DNA of 64,000 nucleotides. Origin: an uncultured Pseudomonadota bacterium. GTDB lineage: Bacteria; Myxococcota_A; UBA796; SXON01. Under the pieces are notes generated by a model. That model did not search any database. It saw only the letters and a list, made by a program, of their open reading frames with translations, and was not told the origin of the DNA. The translations under genes and the position numbers were made by a program. The stretch lies in the NCBI GenBank assembly GCA_903875225.1, contig CAIQVJ010000028.1, positions 124,001-188,000 on the forward strand, written 5' to 3'. Positions 1-8,924 of the stretch are shown here, one piece after another (position 1 is the stretch's first letter; every line of letters begins with the position of its first letter).

Positions 1-426
1 AGCGCGACGGGGAAGAACATGCGCCCCCGGCTCGCCGCCGCCGAATCGGACGCGAAGGACCTCCTGCACGAAGCCGCGCCCTGGGCGAGACCGCTCGGCC
101 TCCTGGTTCGCGCGGGGGTGCGCGGCGCCCGGGGCGAGCGCCCGACGGACGACCTGACCGAGGCGCTGGCCCTGTTCGAGGCCCAGGGCATGGCGCTCTA
201 CGCCGCGGCTGCGCGTCGTCGACTGGCCGAGCTCCTCGGCGACGCCAACGCTGTACATGCGGCGTTCTCCGGTTTGAAGGTCGTGCACCCCGGCCGGATG
301 ACGGGCATGCTGGCGCCCGGCTTCCCCCGCGCCGCCGCACTGGATCTCGCGCCCCCGAAGCGTCTGGTGGTGGCCGTGGGGCGCGCGCTCCCGGAGGAGT
401 GGGAGCGGGACCGGCCCGCTACTTGA
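1..426 (+). CDS. C-terminal end of a Ser/Thr kinase-type regulator (5' truncated by window edge)
   Basis: The reading frame is open from base 1 and stops with TGA at 424-426, so the visible 141 codons are the tail of a longer gene; the first ATG at 19 is probably internal. The stretch with ALALFEAQGMALYAAAARRR, followed by a motif ending in MLAPGF, resembles the C-terminal TPR-like tail of large myxobacterial Ser/Thr kinases with an ATPase/TPR regulatory half. No kinase motif is visible here, so the family call rests on the tail alone. It converges on the minus-strand gene ending at 419, with an 8-bp overlap. Confidence 0.55.
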   Translation, partial: SATGKNMRPRLAAAESDAKDLLHEAAPWARPLGLLVRAGVRGARGERPTDDLTEALALFEAQGMALYAAAARRRLAELLGDANAVHAAFSGLKVVHPGRMTGMLAPGFPRAAALDLAPPKRLVVAVGRALPEEWERDRPAT

Positions 427-622
427 CCAGCACCAACAGGGTCCACGCCAGCGCGGCGATCGCGAAGCCACCGTGCAGGGCTCCCTCGATGACCTCCAGG
501 CGGCGTGCTTCGACCTCGGCCCCGAGGCGCCCCCGGACCCGCCGGGCCGCCTGGGGGTCCAGCGGAAGCTCTCCGAGGTGCCGAGCCACGTGATCATCGA
601 GAGGATCGAGGGGATCGCTCAT
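419..622 (-). CDS. small single-pass membrane protein, putative anti-sigma factor
   Basis: This encodes 67 residues. The ATG at 622-620 overlaps the TGA of the upstream sigma factor gene (ATGA), which predicts translational coupling. The N-terminal half is charged and soluble (residues 1-45); the C-terminus is one hydrophobic segment (about residues 50-66). That topology and the coupling to an ECF sigma gene suggest a membrane-tethered anti-sigma factor. It lacks a recognisable zinc anti-sigma HxxxCxxC motif, so the role is inferred from context only. A longer frame reaching 916 is rejected because its extra part lies inside the sigma gene. Confidence 0.55.
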   Translation of the reverse strand: MSDPLDPLDDHVARHLGELPLDPQAARRVRGRLGAEVEARRLEVIEGALHGGFAIAALAWTLLVLVK

Positions 623-1224
623 TCCAGAGCCTCCTTGAGCGCCTTGCGGGCCCGTGCCAGCCGTTGTCTCGCCGCTTCTGGCGCGATGCCCAGGATCCCC
701 GCCGCCTCGGTCGGCTCCAGCCCCTCCTGTGCGACGAGCAGGAAGACTTCGCGCTGCGCCTCGGGCAGGGCCGCCAGGGCCCGCTCCACACGCAGGGCGG
801 TCTCGCCCGCTGCAGCAGCCTCTGCGGGGGTGGGCGGCCGCGCAGTGAAGGTCTGCTCCGCCAGTTCGATCAGCCGCGTCCCGTCGAGCCAGCACCAGCG
901 CCGGTGCGAGACCCACAGGTTCCTGGTCACCGCGTAGAGCCAGGCGCCCACCCGCGTGTCGTCCCGCAGCCTGGGCGCGTGCCTGGCGAGCCGCAGGAAT
1001 GCCTCCTGCACGAGCTCCTCGGCGACGCTACGCGACGCGCCCATGCGCAACAGCCAGCCGTTCAGGCGGGGCGCGAACACCGCAAATGCGATGTCGAACG
1101 CTCGCGAGTCCAGGGCCCGCAGCCCGGGGAGGGACACACGATCCTCCTCGGCCCGGAGCGTGTGCCGCTGGGCGATGCGGTAGTCGGCGGCTGGCGTCTC
1201 TTCCTCTCGCATGCATCCTGTCAA
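619..1224 (-). CDS. ECF-family RNA polymerase sigma factor
   Basis: This is a 201-residue sigma-70 family protein of ECF size. Sigma region 2 spans about residues 40-112, including the helix with SVAEELVQEAFLRLARH and the DNA-melting segment GAWLYAVTRNLW. Region 4 spans about residues 147-199 with the helix-turn-helix EPTEAAGILGIAPEAARQRL. No regions 1 or 3 are present. A second ATG four codons in is an alternative start. It lies 51 bp downstream of a lipoprotein gene on the same strand and is coupled to a small membrane protein downstream. Lipoprotein, sigma factor and small membrane protein may form one envelope-sensing unit. Confidence 0.9.
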   Translation of the reverse strand: MTGCMREEETPAADYRIAQRHTLRAEEDRVSLPGLRALDSRAFDIAFAVFAPRLNGWLLRMGASRSVAEELVQEAFLRLARHAPRLRDDTRVGAWLYAVTRNLWVSHRRWCWLDGTRLIELAEQTFTARPPTPAEAAAAGETALRVERALAALPEAQREVFLLVAQEGLEPTEAAGILGIAPEAARQRLARARKALKEALE

Positions 1225-1275
1225 CGCGCGGGGAGGCCGAGCGTGACGCCGATTATCCGAAGAACCGAGCGGGGG

Positions 1276-2787
1276 TCAGGAATGGATCGAGAGCGTGTAC
1301 AGGGTCGAGCAACTGCCCGCGGGCCAGGTCGTCGCGTAGACCCGCACCGCGAAGTGGTCCTCGCCGTCATCGAAGATGTCGCCCGCGTAGCTCACGGTCA
1401 GGCTCGCCGAGCCCGACGCCGTGTCCACCACGGAGCCGGTGTCGAGGCTCCAGAGCTCCAGCACGTAGGTGCCCGAAGAGGGAAACCCCGTGGCTGTCGC
1501 GGAGATGCTCACGTTGTCCCAGTACTCGTCGACAGCGTTCCACTCGAACCAGTCCTCGTCGACCGGGGAGGAGATGGTGAGGGCCGAGAGACTCAACGTG
1601 GCGCCGGTCCACAGGAAGCTCACGTCCACGTCGCCGCAGTCGTAGCCGGGGGAGACGTCGTTCACCTCGTAGGTGTCCATGTCGTCGTCGTTCACCTGTC
1701 CGTCGCAGTCATTGTCCAGCGAATCGCAGACATCGGTCGCTCCGGGGTTGATGCTGCCGTCGGCATCATCGCAGTCGCCCTCGTTCTCGGTCCAACCGTC
1801 GCCGTCGTCGTCGCGGTCACTCGGGTCGTACACGGTCACGACGATGCTGTCGGAGCCTGTCTTGCCATCGACGTCCGTCGCCGTGAGCGTCACGGTGTGG
1901 ATGCCAAGGGAGAGGACCGGGGCGGTGGAGGTCGCCCCCGCGGAGTCTGCCGGGTTGGTGGAGAGCTCGCCGTCGACGTCGCTCGCCCAGCTCAGCAGCA
2001 GGGCCTCGGGATCGGTGTCGTCGTCGGCCACGGTCCCGCGAAAGCTCGTCTCGGTGCCGACCGGGATCTCGGTTCCATCCGCTGGGGTGTCGATCGTGAC
2101 GTGGGGACGCCCGTCGTCGATGATGGCGAAGTCCACGGTGGCGGTCCCCACGTTGAGATCGGAGTCCGTGGCGTTCACCGTGAGCTGGTGGTTGCCGATC
2201 GACAGCGCCATCGGGACCGTGAGCGAACCGGTGGAGGTTGGGTTGCCCACCCAGAGCGAGCCGTCTGGCACGTCGATCAGCTCGACCTGCAGCGTGTCGT
2301 AGGGGTCCTCCGCATCGGTCACCGCGGCGACGAGGTTCAGCACGTCGGTGGACGCGATCTCCTGGCCCTCCGTCGGGCCGAGGATCACGACGGCCGGTGA
2401 TCCGGGCCCGCCCGGGCCAGTCCCCACGTGCAGCTGGATCGTGGACTGGGCCGAGAGCCCCTGCTCGTCCACGGCCGTGAGCGTGACCGCATGATCGCCG
2501 CCCATGAGCGAGGACGAGGCGAAGTACACGCTGCCATCGACCGCAGCCGGGGTGGTGTCCAGCTCACCGTCGAGATCGCTCGCCCAGCTCACCGCGATGG
2601 ACTCGGGGTCCGTCTGCGCGTCTCCGACCACACCGTAGAATTCCACCAGCGAGCCAGCATCCACCGCCGTGCCGTCCGCTGGTGCGAGGATGCTCGTCGT
2701 CGGCTCGGTGTTGTAGACACTCACACCCTTGTCTTGACAGCCTGTGAAGACGACAGGGAGGAGCAGGAAGAAAAGACGAGAACGCAT
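1276..2787 (-). CDS. lipoprotein with Ig/PKD-like repeats and a MopE-type metal-binding motif
   Basis: This encodes 503 residues. The N-terminus is a lipoprotein signal with lipobox FTGC (C17). Three Ig/PKD-like modules follow, recognisable by repeated PADGT/PTEGQ openings and the WASDLDGELDTTPA / WASDVDGELSTNPA motifs near residues 65 and 260. Around residues 325-370 is an Asp-rich MopE-type motif (DDDGDGW, then GDCDD, PGA and DNDCDGQ), which in relatives binds Ca or Cu. The C-terminal domain (380-503) is an all-beta pre-peptidase-like fold containing DEDWFEW. It is probably anchored in the outer membrane facing outward. It is divergently placed from the sulfotransferase gene with 31 bp between starts. 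Confidence 0.85.
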   Translation of the reverse strand: MRSRLFFLLLPVVFTGCQDKGVSVYNTEPTTSILAPADGTAVDAGSLVEFYGVVGDAQTDPESIAVSWASDLDGELDTTPAAVDGSVYFASSSLMGGDHAVTLTAVDEQGLSAQSTIQLHVGTGPGGPGSPAVVILGPTEGQEIASTDVLNLVAAVTDAEDPYDTLQVELIDVPDGSLWVGNPTSTGSLTVPMALSIGNHQLTVNATDSDLNVGTATVDFAIIDDGRPHVTIDTPADGTEIPVGTETSFRGTVADDDTDPEALLLSWASDVDGELSTNPADSAGATSTAPVLSLGIHTVTLTATDVDGKTGSDSIVVTVYDPSDRDDDGDGWTENEGDCDDADGSINPGATDVCDSLDNDCDGQVNDDDMDTYEVNDVSPGYDCGDVDVSFLWTGATLSLSALTISSPVDEDWFEWNAVDEYWDNVSISATATGFPSSGTYVLELWSLDTGSVVDTASGSASLTVSYAGDIFDDGEDHFAVRVYATTWPAGSCSTLYTLSIHS

Positions 2788-2818
2788 TGTGCGATTCTAC
2801 ACCGGTTAGCGGACGCCC

Positions 2819-4726
2819 ATGCCAGCACCCGTATTCGTCCTCGGCGCCCCCCGTTCCGGAACCACGCTCCTGCGCGTGATGCTCGCCGGTCACCCCTCAC
2901 TCTTCTCGCCCCCGGAGATGGTCATCGCCCCCTTCGCCACCATGGCGGAGCGACGAAAGAAGCTCGACGAACGCTTCTGGGAGAAGGGAGGCCTGCGTCG
3001 CACGCTGATGGAGCTGTACGGGATCGACGTCGACGCCGCAAAGGCGATGGAGCTCGACTGGGAGTCGCTCACCGTGCCCGAGGTGTACCAGCGGTTGCTC
3101 GATGCGCTCGGGGACCGGCTCCTCGTAGACAAGTGCCCACACCTCTCCGCCGACCCCGCGGCCCTCGCCCGACTCGCCCGGTGGTTCCCGGACGCACGCT
3201 GGGTGTGGATCGTCCGCCACCCCGGCAGCGTGACCCGCAGCATCGAGAACATGCCGATGGCCGAGGTGATCCTCCAGGGCTACGCGCCGGACGCCCGCAG
3301 CATCTGGTATTACGCGAACCGCAACATCCAGTCCTTCCTCGGGCAGATCCCCGCGGACCGCCAGACGAGCGTGAGGTACGAGGATCTGGTGCAGACCCCC
3401 GAGGTCCCGCTGCGCAGGATCACCGATCTGCTTGGCCTGGACTACGTTCCCGCGATGGCTCGACCGTACGAGGGCGACCGGATGCGGGAGGGCCCCCCGG
3501 GGGCCCGCGCGGTGGGCGATCCGAACCTCGCGGGGCGCGGCAAGCTGGAGCCCGAGTTGGCCACGCGCTGGCTCGAAGGGTTCGACCCCGCGAGCGTCAG
3601 CCCCGAGACGCACGGGCTCGCCCGCACACTCGGGTACGACCTCTCGTCGCTCCCGCCCCCGCCGATCACGGCCGTGTCGGAGGCGATGGGAGCGTTCTTC
3701 CGTCGTGCGGTGGAGATCGAGCAATCGCTCGTCGTGCCCGACGATCTGGACGCGTTGGAGGGCCGCCGCTTCCTCTCGCGCATGGTCGCGCAGAGCCTCG
3801 ACCTGTTCGTGGAGGAGAACGACGCCGACCGCCCGGCATTCGCGCACGCGGAGGGGCCCACGCGCAAGATGTTCGCAGACAACCCGGACGCCGACTATCT
3901 CCGCGCGCCGATCCGGATGGACGTTGGCGCCGACGGCAAGGGCGCTCGTTACCGGATCCAGGGCAGGCTGGCCGAGGGCACGGTCTACGTCGGCATGCTG
4001 CTCTATGGCAAGGGGGGGCGGGTCGCAGCCCGACTCGCGGACCGCCACTTCGTACGTTCGGACCGCACGTTCGACGTCTGGATCAGCCAGGAGCAACCGG
4101 CGGGCGTGCCGGAAGGCTGCTGGCTGAAGGCCGACGGGGACGAGACGGCGGTCTTCGTGCGCCAGTACTTCTCCGACCGGAACACCGAGCGCCCCGTGGA
4201 GCTGCACATCACGCGGGTCGGTGATCTGCGCTCGGACCGGCTGGATTCCCCGACGCTCGCCCGGCGCTACCAGCTTGCCCGCCGGAACCTGGACGGCGTG
4301 TTCGTCCGGACGGCGGAGGCCCGCAAGATGGCGCAGGCGATGGCGCTCAACCGGTTCATGCCCATCGGCGGAGAGGCGCTCTTCCCGACACCCGACAACA
4401 GCTACCTCGTGATGTGGTACCGCCTTGGGGCAGACCAGCGGATGTTCATCCGGGGGGAAGCCCCGACCGCACGGTACTGGAGCTTTGTACTGTACAACAC
4501 ATGGATGGAGTCACTGGAGTACCGGCACCACCCCGTGCACCTGAACCACGCGCGGGTCGAGATGTCGAGCGGGCGCTACGAGATCTGTGTCGGCCACGCG
4601 AATCCGGGGCACCCGAACTTCCTCGATACTACCGGCCATCTGGCGGGGTACGTGCTGCTCCGTTGCCTCCTGCCCCATGGGGAGATCCCGGTGCCACAGG
4701 TCGAGGTGCGGTACGACAGGGAGTGA
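2819..4726 (+). CDS. sulfotransferase fused to a C-terminal DUF1214-like domain
   Basis: This encodes 635 residues. Residues 1-280 are a PAPS-dependent sulfotransferase: the 5'-phosphosulfate loop LGAPRSGTTLL is at 8-18, and a 3'-phosphate segment WVWIVRHPGSVTRS lies near 128-141. The middle (290-370) is a linker. The C-terminal 250 residues resemble DUF1214 proteins, with FMPIGGEALFPTPDNSYLV and ARYWSFVLYN and a terminal beta region. The likely reaction is sulfate transfer to a carbohydrate or lipid acceptor; the role of the DUF1214-like part is unknown. A GT2 gene follows 18 bp later, so the pair may build a sulfated glycan or glycolipid. Confidence 0.8.
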   Translation: MPAPVFVLGAPRSGTTLLRVMLAGHPSLFSPPEMVIAPFATMAERRKKLDERFWEKGGLRRTLMELYGIDVDAAKAMELDWESLTVPEVYQRLLDALGDRLLVDKCPHLSADPAALARLARWFPDARWVWIVRHPGSVTRSIENMPMAEVILQGYAPDARSIWYYANRNIQSFLGQIPADRQTSVRYEDLVQTPEVPLRRITDLLGLDYVPAMARPYEGDRMREGPPGARAVGDPNLAGRGKLEPELATRWLEGFDPASVSPETHGLARTLGYDLSSLPPPPITAVSEAMGAFFRRAVEIEQSLVVPDDLDALEGRRFLSRMVAQSLDLFVEENDADRPAFAHAEGPTRKMFADNPDADYLRAPIRMDVGADGKGARYRIQGRLAEGTVYVGMLLYGKGGRVAARLADRHFVRSDRTFDVWISQEQPAGVPEGCWLKADGDETAVFVRQYFSDRNTERPVELHITRVGDLRSDRLDSPTLARRYQLARRNLDGVFVRTAEARKMAQAMALNRFMPIGGEALFPTPDNSYLVMWYRLGADQRMFIRGEAPTARYWSFVLYNTWMESLEYRHHPVHLNHARVEMSSGRYEICVGHANPGHPNFLDTTGHLAGYVLLRCLLPHGEIPVPQVEVRYDRE

Positions 4727-4744
4727 TCATGGTAGGCTGCCCAC

Positions 4745-5470
4745 ATGCCTGCCCCTGCCCAGACTCCGCTCCGCGATGCCGCCATCGTCCTCCTCACCCT
4801 CAACGAGATCGAGGGCCTGCGCACCCTGTGGGATCGCATCCCCCACGGTGAGTTCCGCGAGTGCTTCGCCGTAGACGGCGGCAGCAAGGACGGCACCGTC
4901 GAATTCCTCGCCGAGCGGGGGATCCCCGTGGTCACCCAGCCGATCCGGGGACGCGGCGTGGCGTTCCGTTGCGCGGCGGAGGCGAGCCACGCCGAGCGCC
5001 TCATCTTCTTCAGCCCGGACGGGAACGAGGATCCCGCCGACATCGTGCGGCTGGACGACCGCCTGCTCGACGGTGCGCGCGTCGCCATCGCCCGCAGGTT
5101 CGGACCGGGCGCGGTGAATGAGGAGGACGGGGAGACCATCCGGCTGCGCGCACGGGTGAACGACACCCTCTCACGCATCGCCAATGGGCTGTTTCACCAG
5201 GGACAACCCCGGGTGTACGACACCATCAACGGCTTTCGCGCGCTGCGTCGAGCTGATCTGCTCGAGCTGAACACCACGGTGAAGCGCTTCCCCATCGAGT
5301 ACCAGATCACGATCCGCAGCCTCTCGCGAGGGTGGCGGGTGGACGAGGTGCCGACCATCGAGGGATCCCGAATCGGCGGGGTACGCAAGGCGTCGAGCTG
5401 GCCGGTCGGAGTCGACCACCTGAAGGTGCTCGCCACCGAGCTCCCCAACGTGCGGTGGCTCCGGGCCTAG
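4745..5470 (+). CDS. family 2 glycosyltransferase
   Basis: This encodes 241 residues. The GT-A fold is indicated by the beta-strand start AAIVLLTLNEIEGL (12-25) and the nucleotide-binding motif DGGSKDGT (44-51); SPDGNEDPAD near residue 95 sits where family members carry the metal-binding acidic motif. It resembles polyprenol-phosphate sugar transferases in size, but no C-terminal membrane segment is present. It lies 18 bp after the sulfotransferase gene and probably shares its transcript. The stop (TAG, 5468-5470) overlaps the stop of the convergent membrane sulfatase-like gene. Confidence 0.85.
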   Translation: MPAPAQTPLRDAAIVLLTLNEIEGLRTLWDRIPHGEFRECFAVDGGSKDGTVEFLAERGIPVVTQPIRGRGVAFRCAAEASHAERLIFFSPDGNEDPADIVRLDDRLLDGARVAIARRFGPGAVNEEDGETIRLRARVNDTLSRIANGLFHQGQPRVYDTINGFRALRRADLLELNTTVKRFPIEYQITIRSLSRGWRVDEVPTIEGSRIGGVRKASSWPVGVDHLKVLATELPNVRWLRA

Positions 5471-7704
5471 TCCAGGATGATGGGCATGTGGCCCACCTTC
5501 ACCCAGTCCGTGTCGTCCCAGCTCACCTCGATGTCGAGGTCTGCCGCCGTGGCGTCGTCCGGAACGGGGACAGCGAACCCGTCGTCCACCGACCAGCCGG
5601 GGCGCCACTTCCAGGTGGGCCACACCTTCGTGAGCGGTCGAACGGTCGTGACCTGGCTGCCGAACCGCACATAGAGCGGCAGCGACGCGCGGATGGGCGC
5701 GTCCGGACGCCAGGAGCAGTTCACCCAGAAGGTCTGCCCCGGCACGGCGTAGTCCTGCTCGGTCGCGCACCGCATCAAGTCCATCCCGGGCCAGTGATGC
5801 TGGGCGGGCCCGGAATCGGGCCGCTGATCGCTGTTGACCCAGCGCTCCTCGAGCTCATCGTACCGCCCGTTCACAGCGGCGCGCCAGTCGCGCAGCTCTG
5901 CCCTGCGCGCGGGCTTGTCGGTCATGGTGGAGCCGAGGCTGTCCAACTCCAACGGGTCCTTGGGGATGTCGAACAGCTGCATCGCTCCATCGCCGTAGAG
6001 GTCGATCACCTTCATGCCGGCCTGATCACGCTCGGCGAGGCAGCGGTGGGAACGCCAGCAGGAGTGGTGCAGCACCCGGTCCGGCGCGGGTCCGAGGAGG
6101 CTGGAACCCCGCACGCTCCCGGAGAGCTCACCCTTCGCAAGCTGGACGATGGTCGGCAGCACGTCGATCTGCTGCCTGTCGCCCTCGATGGTCCCCCGGG
6201 GGATGCCCGGTCCCCACATCACGAAGGGGATGTGCAACCCTTCGTCGTAGATGACCATGTCGTGCACGTACCGGCCGTGCTGGCCAAACGCCTCTCCGTG
6301 GTCGCCGAGCACGATGAACACCGTGTTGTCGCCCAGGCCCAGCCGCTTGTAGCTGTCCACGAGGCGCTTCACGAAGTCGTCGCTGTACCGGATGTTGTTC
6401 AGGTAGTGGAGTTCACGACCGGATTTTCCAGCAAACGGCGGGTAGTTCCAGTCGGGGAGCACCCCGTAATCGTGGTGGGTGGCCAGCGTGAGATACGCAG
6501 CAAAGAACGGCGTCTTTTGCCGCGATGCCCAGTCGATGCTGGGGGCAAGCATCGCACGGTCTTCCAGACCGAAGTAGTTGACCTTGGAGAAGTCCTTCGA
6601 CCCGGCGCTCGCCAGCAGGCTGTCCCGGCCCCGGAAGAACTGGAAGCCAAACCGGTGCACGAGCTCGGTCCGGCGCTCGAAGGCCTCGTTCGCCGTCTGG
6701 AAGAACCCCGTGGCGTACCCGAGGTCCTTCAACAGGTCCGGCAGGCATCGCCCGGGCACCCCGCCAGGCTGGGCCTCCCCGATCTCGGAGCGCAACAAGG
6801 GCCAGTCCCCGCACATCGTGGTGACCAGCGCCTTGGAGGTGTGAGGCACGACCGCGTACATGTGGTCGGAGGTCAACCCATCCTCGGCGAACTGGACAAG
6901 CCAGGGTGTCGTGGCGAGGTTCCCGCCGAACGTGGTGGCCTGCCAGCCGACCGACTCCAGCAGGATCAGCACGATGTTCGGGCGGTCACCGCCCACGGGG
7001 TGCGCCACGCGCGGCTGGACGTCCGAGGGGGCGGGAGGGATCGTGGTATCGCCGAGTCGATCGAGGCCGTCCCAATAGAGCTGCTCTTCGAGGGATGGCT
7101 GAAGCTCCTTGAGCGGCCCGTGCACGGTGGCGCGGCCATTGTGCGCGATCCAGAGGGCCACCCCCAGCGCGGGCATGCCCGCCAGTACTCCCCACGGCGG
7201 GTCCCACCGGATCCGGAGCTTGAGCGGCAGGAGGCACAGGAGCAGCGCGCCCAACGCGGCCAGGACCTCTGGAGCGTGAAGTTCGCTCAGCGCGACCGGA
7301 GCCACGTTCCGGATGTCGCCGAGCAGGAAGTCGAGGGCATCCCAGTCGATACGAGTGCCGAACACGCCGTAGAACGCAAGCTCGAAGCCGTTCAGCGCCA
7401 TGAAGACGAAGCAGAGCACCTGGAACAGGGCCTGCAGCGGGAACTTCGCGCGCTGCGGCGCCCACCGGATCACCACGGCGGCGACGAGCCCCACCGGCAG
7501 CCAGAACTGCAGCTCGCCCCCGCTCATGTCGATCAGCTCGACATCCGCGTCGTACACCCTGGCGAGCACCCAGCGGTACAGGCAGAGCGGGGTCAGGACG
7601 ATGACGAGCGTGAGCATCGCCGGGAGCAGCTCAGGAAGTCCAGGCAGCACACGGAGCGCACGCCGGAGCCACCGCAACGGTGCGGCCAACAAGGCGTCAC
7701 TCAC
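5467..7704 (-). CDS. membrane phosphoglycerol-transferase / LTA-synthase-like sulfatase-family protein
   Basis: I place the start at a GTG (7704-7702) preceded by GAGG with a 5-nt spacer, giving 745 residues. About five hydrophobic segments occupy residues 20-200. The catalytic domain opens with PNIVLILLESVGW, whose Glu matches the metal ligand of LtaS/OpgB-type enzymes. It continues with PHTSKALVTTMCG, holding the Thr/Ser nucleophile region, and DHGEAFGQHGRYVHD with metal-binding Asp/His. Such enzymes move phosphoglycerol or phosphoethanolamine groups to glycans outside the membrane. The open frame runs to 8187, but the extra part lies opposite the lipid kinase gene. An ATG at 7836 has GGAGG only 3 nt upstream and would start on the neighbour's start codon. 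Confidence 0.85.
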   Translation of the reverse strand: MSDALLAAPLRWLRRALRVLPGLPELLPAMLTLVIVLTPLCLYRWVLARVYDADVELIDMSGGELQFWLPVGLVAAVVIRWAPQRAKFPLQALFQVLCFVFMALNGFELAFYGVFGTRIDWDALDFLLGDIRNVAPVALSELHAPEVLAALGALLLCLLPLKLRIRWDPPWGVLAGMPALGVALWIAHNGRATVHGPLKELQPSLEEQLYWDGLDRLGDTTIPPAPSDVQPRVAHPVGGDRPNIVLILLESVGWQATTFGGNLATTPWLVQFAEDGLTSDHMYAVVPHTSKALVTTMCGDWPLLRSEIGEAQPGGVPGRCLPDLLKDLGYATGFFQTANEAFERRTELVHRFGFQFFRGRDSLLASAGSKDFSKVNYFGLEDRAMLAPSIDWASRQKTPFFAAYLTLATHHDYGVLPDWNYPPFAGKSGRELHYLNNIRYSDDFVKRLVDSYKRLGLGDNTVFIVLGDHGEAFGQHGRYVHDMVIYDEGLHIPFVMWGPGIPRGTIEGDRQQIDVLPTIVQLAKGELSGSVRGSSLLGPAPDRVLHHSCWRSHRCLAERDQAGMKVIDLYGDGAMQLFDIPKDPLELDSLGSTMTDKPARRAELRDWRAAVNGRYDELEERWVNSDQRPDSGPAQHHWPGMDLMRCATEQDYAVPGQTFWVNCSWRPDAPIRASLPLYVRFGSQVTTVRPLTKVWPTWKWRPGWSVDDGFAVPVPDDATAADLDIEVSWDDTDWVKVGHMPIILD

Positions 7705-7834
7705 AGCAACCTCACCAACCCGACCTCCAGCGGAAGTCCGGCCTAACTCCGCGAGGAGTGCCCGGTGACCATTCTGTGTCACGAGCAGTCCTGAGTTTGC
7801 GCAGCCCCCGAGGAGCGACGCGATAGCGGCAGAC

Positions 7835-8845
7835 ATGCACCTCCTCGTCGGGAACCCCACCGCCCAGTCTGGCAGAAACAAGGATCGCATCGACCGCGCG
7901 CGGGAGCTGATGGACATCCACGGTTTGAAACATGAGTTTCTGTCCACCCTGCCGGGCGGGGCCACCGTCGATGCCGTCGCCGGTGCGCTCCGCACGGGCC
8001 GGTTCAGCACGGTCGTCGCGATGGGCGGCGATGGGACCTTTCGCGAGGTGGCCGCCGGGATCCTCGACAGCGGCGTCCCGGTGGTGCTCGGGATGCTGCC
8101 CACGGGCACCGCGAACGACCAGGGACGCAGCTTTGGCATGAGCGCCGCGCCCGAGGCCCTCGATCGCAACGTCGCCACGCTGGCCACCCGTTACATCGTG
8201 CCCCTCGACGCCGGCCGGCTGAGCCCGCTCGGACCGGACCACAAGCCGAGCGGACCGAGCACGTGGTTCTTCGACAGCGCGGGCTGGGGAATGTCTGCGC
8301 GCGTGCTGCGGTGGCGCAACGAGGACCGCGCGCTGGTCGGTCAGGTCCCCCTGGTCCGGGAGCTCTACCGCGACAAGTTCGTCTACGCGGGCGCGGTGCT
8401 GCAGGCATTCCTCGCCAGCTACGTGGAGGAGCAGGACTTCGACTGCGCGATCCAGACGCCCACCGGCCCGGTCCACCTGCAGAGGATCACCGACCTCATC
8501 ATCAAGAACACGCGGTACTACGCAGGCGCCTGGATCTTCGACGAGTCCGCCTCACCGGAGGACGGCCTCATGGAGCTCGTCCCCCTGCGTGGGCGCAACG
8601 AGCTCATCGCCCGCGCCCTGGTGGCGCACGAGCAGATCCCAATGTTCGCAAAAACGCTGCCCCCCGGGTTCCAGCTCTCGGAGATCGTACGGGCCCCCTG
8701 GTTCGAGCTCGACATCTACGAGCGGGGCGTACCCGTGGAGGCGCAGGTGGACGGGGAGGAGCACACCTCGGGCACGCGCTGGCGCATCGACGTGGTCCGG
8801 CATGCGGTCCAGTTGATCGTGCCCGAGCTGGGGGGCGAGGAGTAG
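7835..8845 (+). CDS. diacylglycerol kinase-family lipid kinase
   Basis: This encodes 336 residues with the DAGK catalytic fold of YegS/BmrU/DgkB. It has NPTAQSGR at 7-14, the nucleotide-binding motif GGDGTFREV from residue 64, and LGMLPTGTANDQGRSFG near 90-106. The C-terminal half is the beta-sandwich lid ending in VEAQVDGEEH. It probably phosphorylates a lipid such as diacylglycerol using ATP. It is divergent from the phosphoglycerol-transferase-like gene. That is a sensible partnership, because enzymes of that class release diacylglycerol, but the link is inference. The shine-dalgarno is weak. It is followed by a strong hairpin at 8875-8902. Confidence 0.88.
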   Translation: MHLLVGNPTAQSGRNKDRIDRARELMDIHGLKHEFLSTLPGGATVDAVAGALRTGRFSTVVAMGGDGTFREVAAGILDSGVPVVLGMLPTGTANDQGRSFGMSAAPEALDRNVATLATRYIVPLDAGRLSPLGPDHKPSGPSTWFFDSAGWGMSARVLRWRNEDRALVGQVPLVRELYRDKFVYAGAVLQAFLASYVEEQDFDCAIQTPTGPVHLQRITDLIIKNTRYYAGAWIFDESASPEDGLMELVPLRGRNELIARALVAHEQIPMFAKTLPPGFQLSEIVRAPWFELDIYERGVPVEAQVDGEEHTSGTRWRIDVVRHAVQLIVPELGGEE

Positions 8846-8874
8846 GGCGAACGGAAGGCGCTGGCCAGCACGAA

Positions 8875-8902
8875 ACCGGACCGGAGCGAACTCCGGTCCG
8901 GT
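8875..8902. terminator. perfect 12-bp hairpin between convergent genes
   Basis: ACCGGACCGGAG and its exact reverse complement flank a 4-base CGAA loop. It lies 29 bp after the lipid kinase stop and 22 bp before the stop of the convergent lipoprotein gene. There is no T run on either strand, so it is more likely a bidirectional pause or rho-assisted terminator than a classic intrinsic one. Confidence 0.6.
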
Positions 8903-8924
8903 CGGCATCTCAGCCAGGCTGGGC

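Noticed and set aside
7705..8187. N-terminal extension of the phosphoglycerol-transferase-like frame
   Set aside because: It lies opposite the well-supported lipid kinase gene at 7835-8845; the GTG at 7704 with GAGG fits better.
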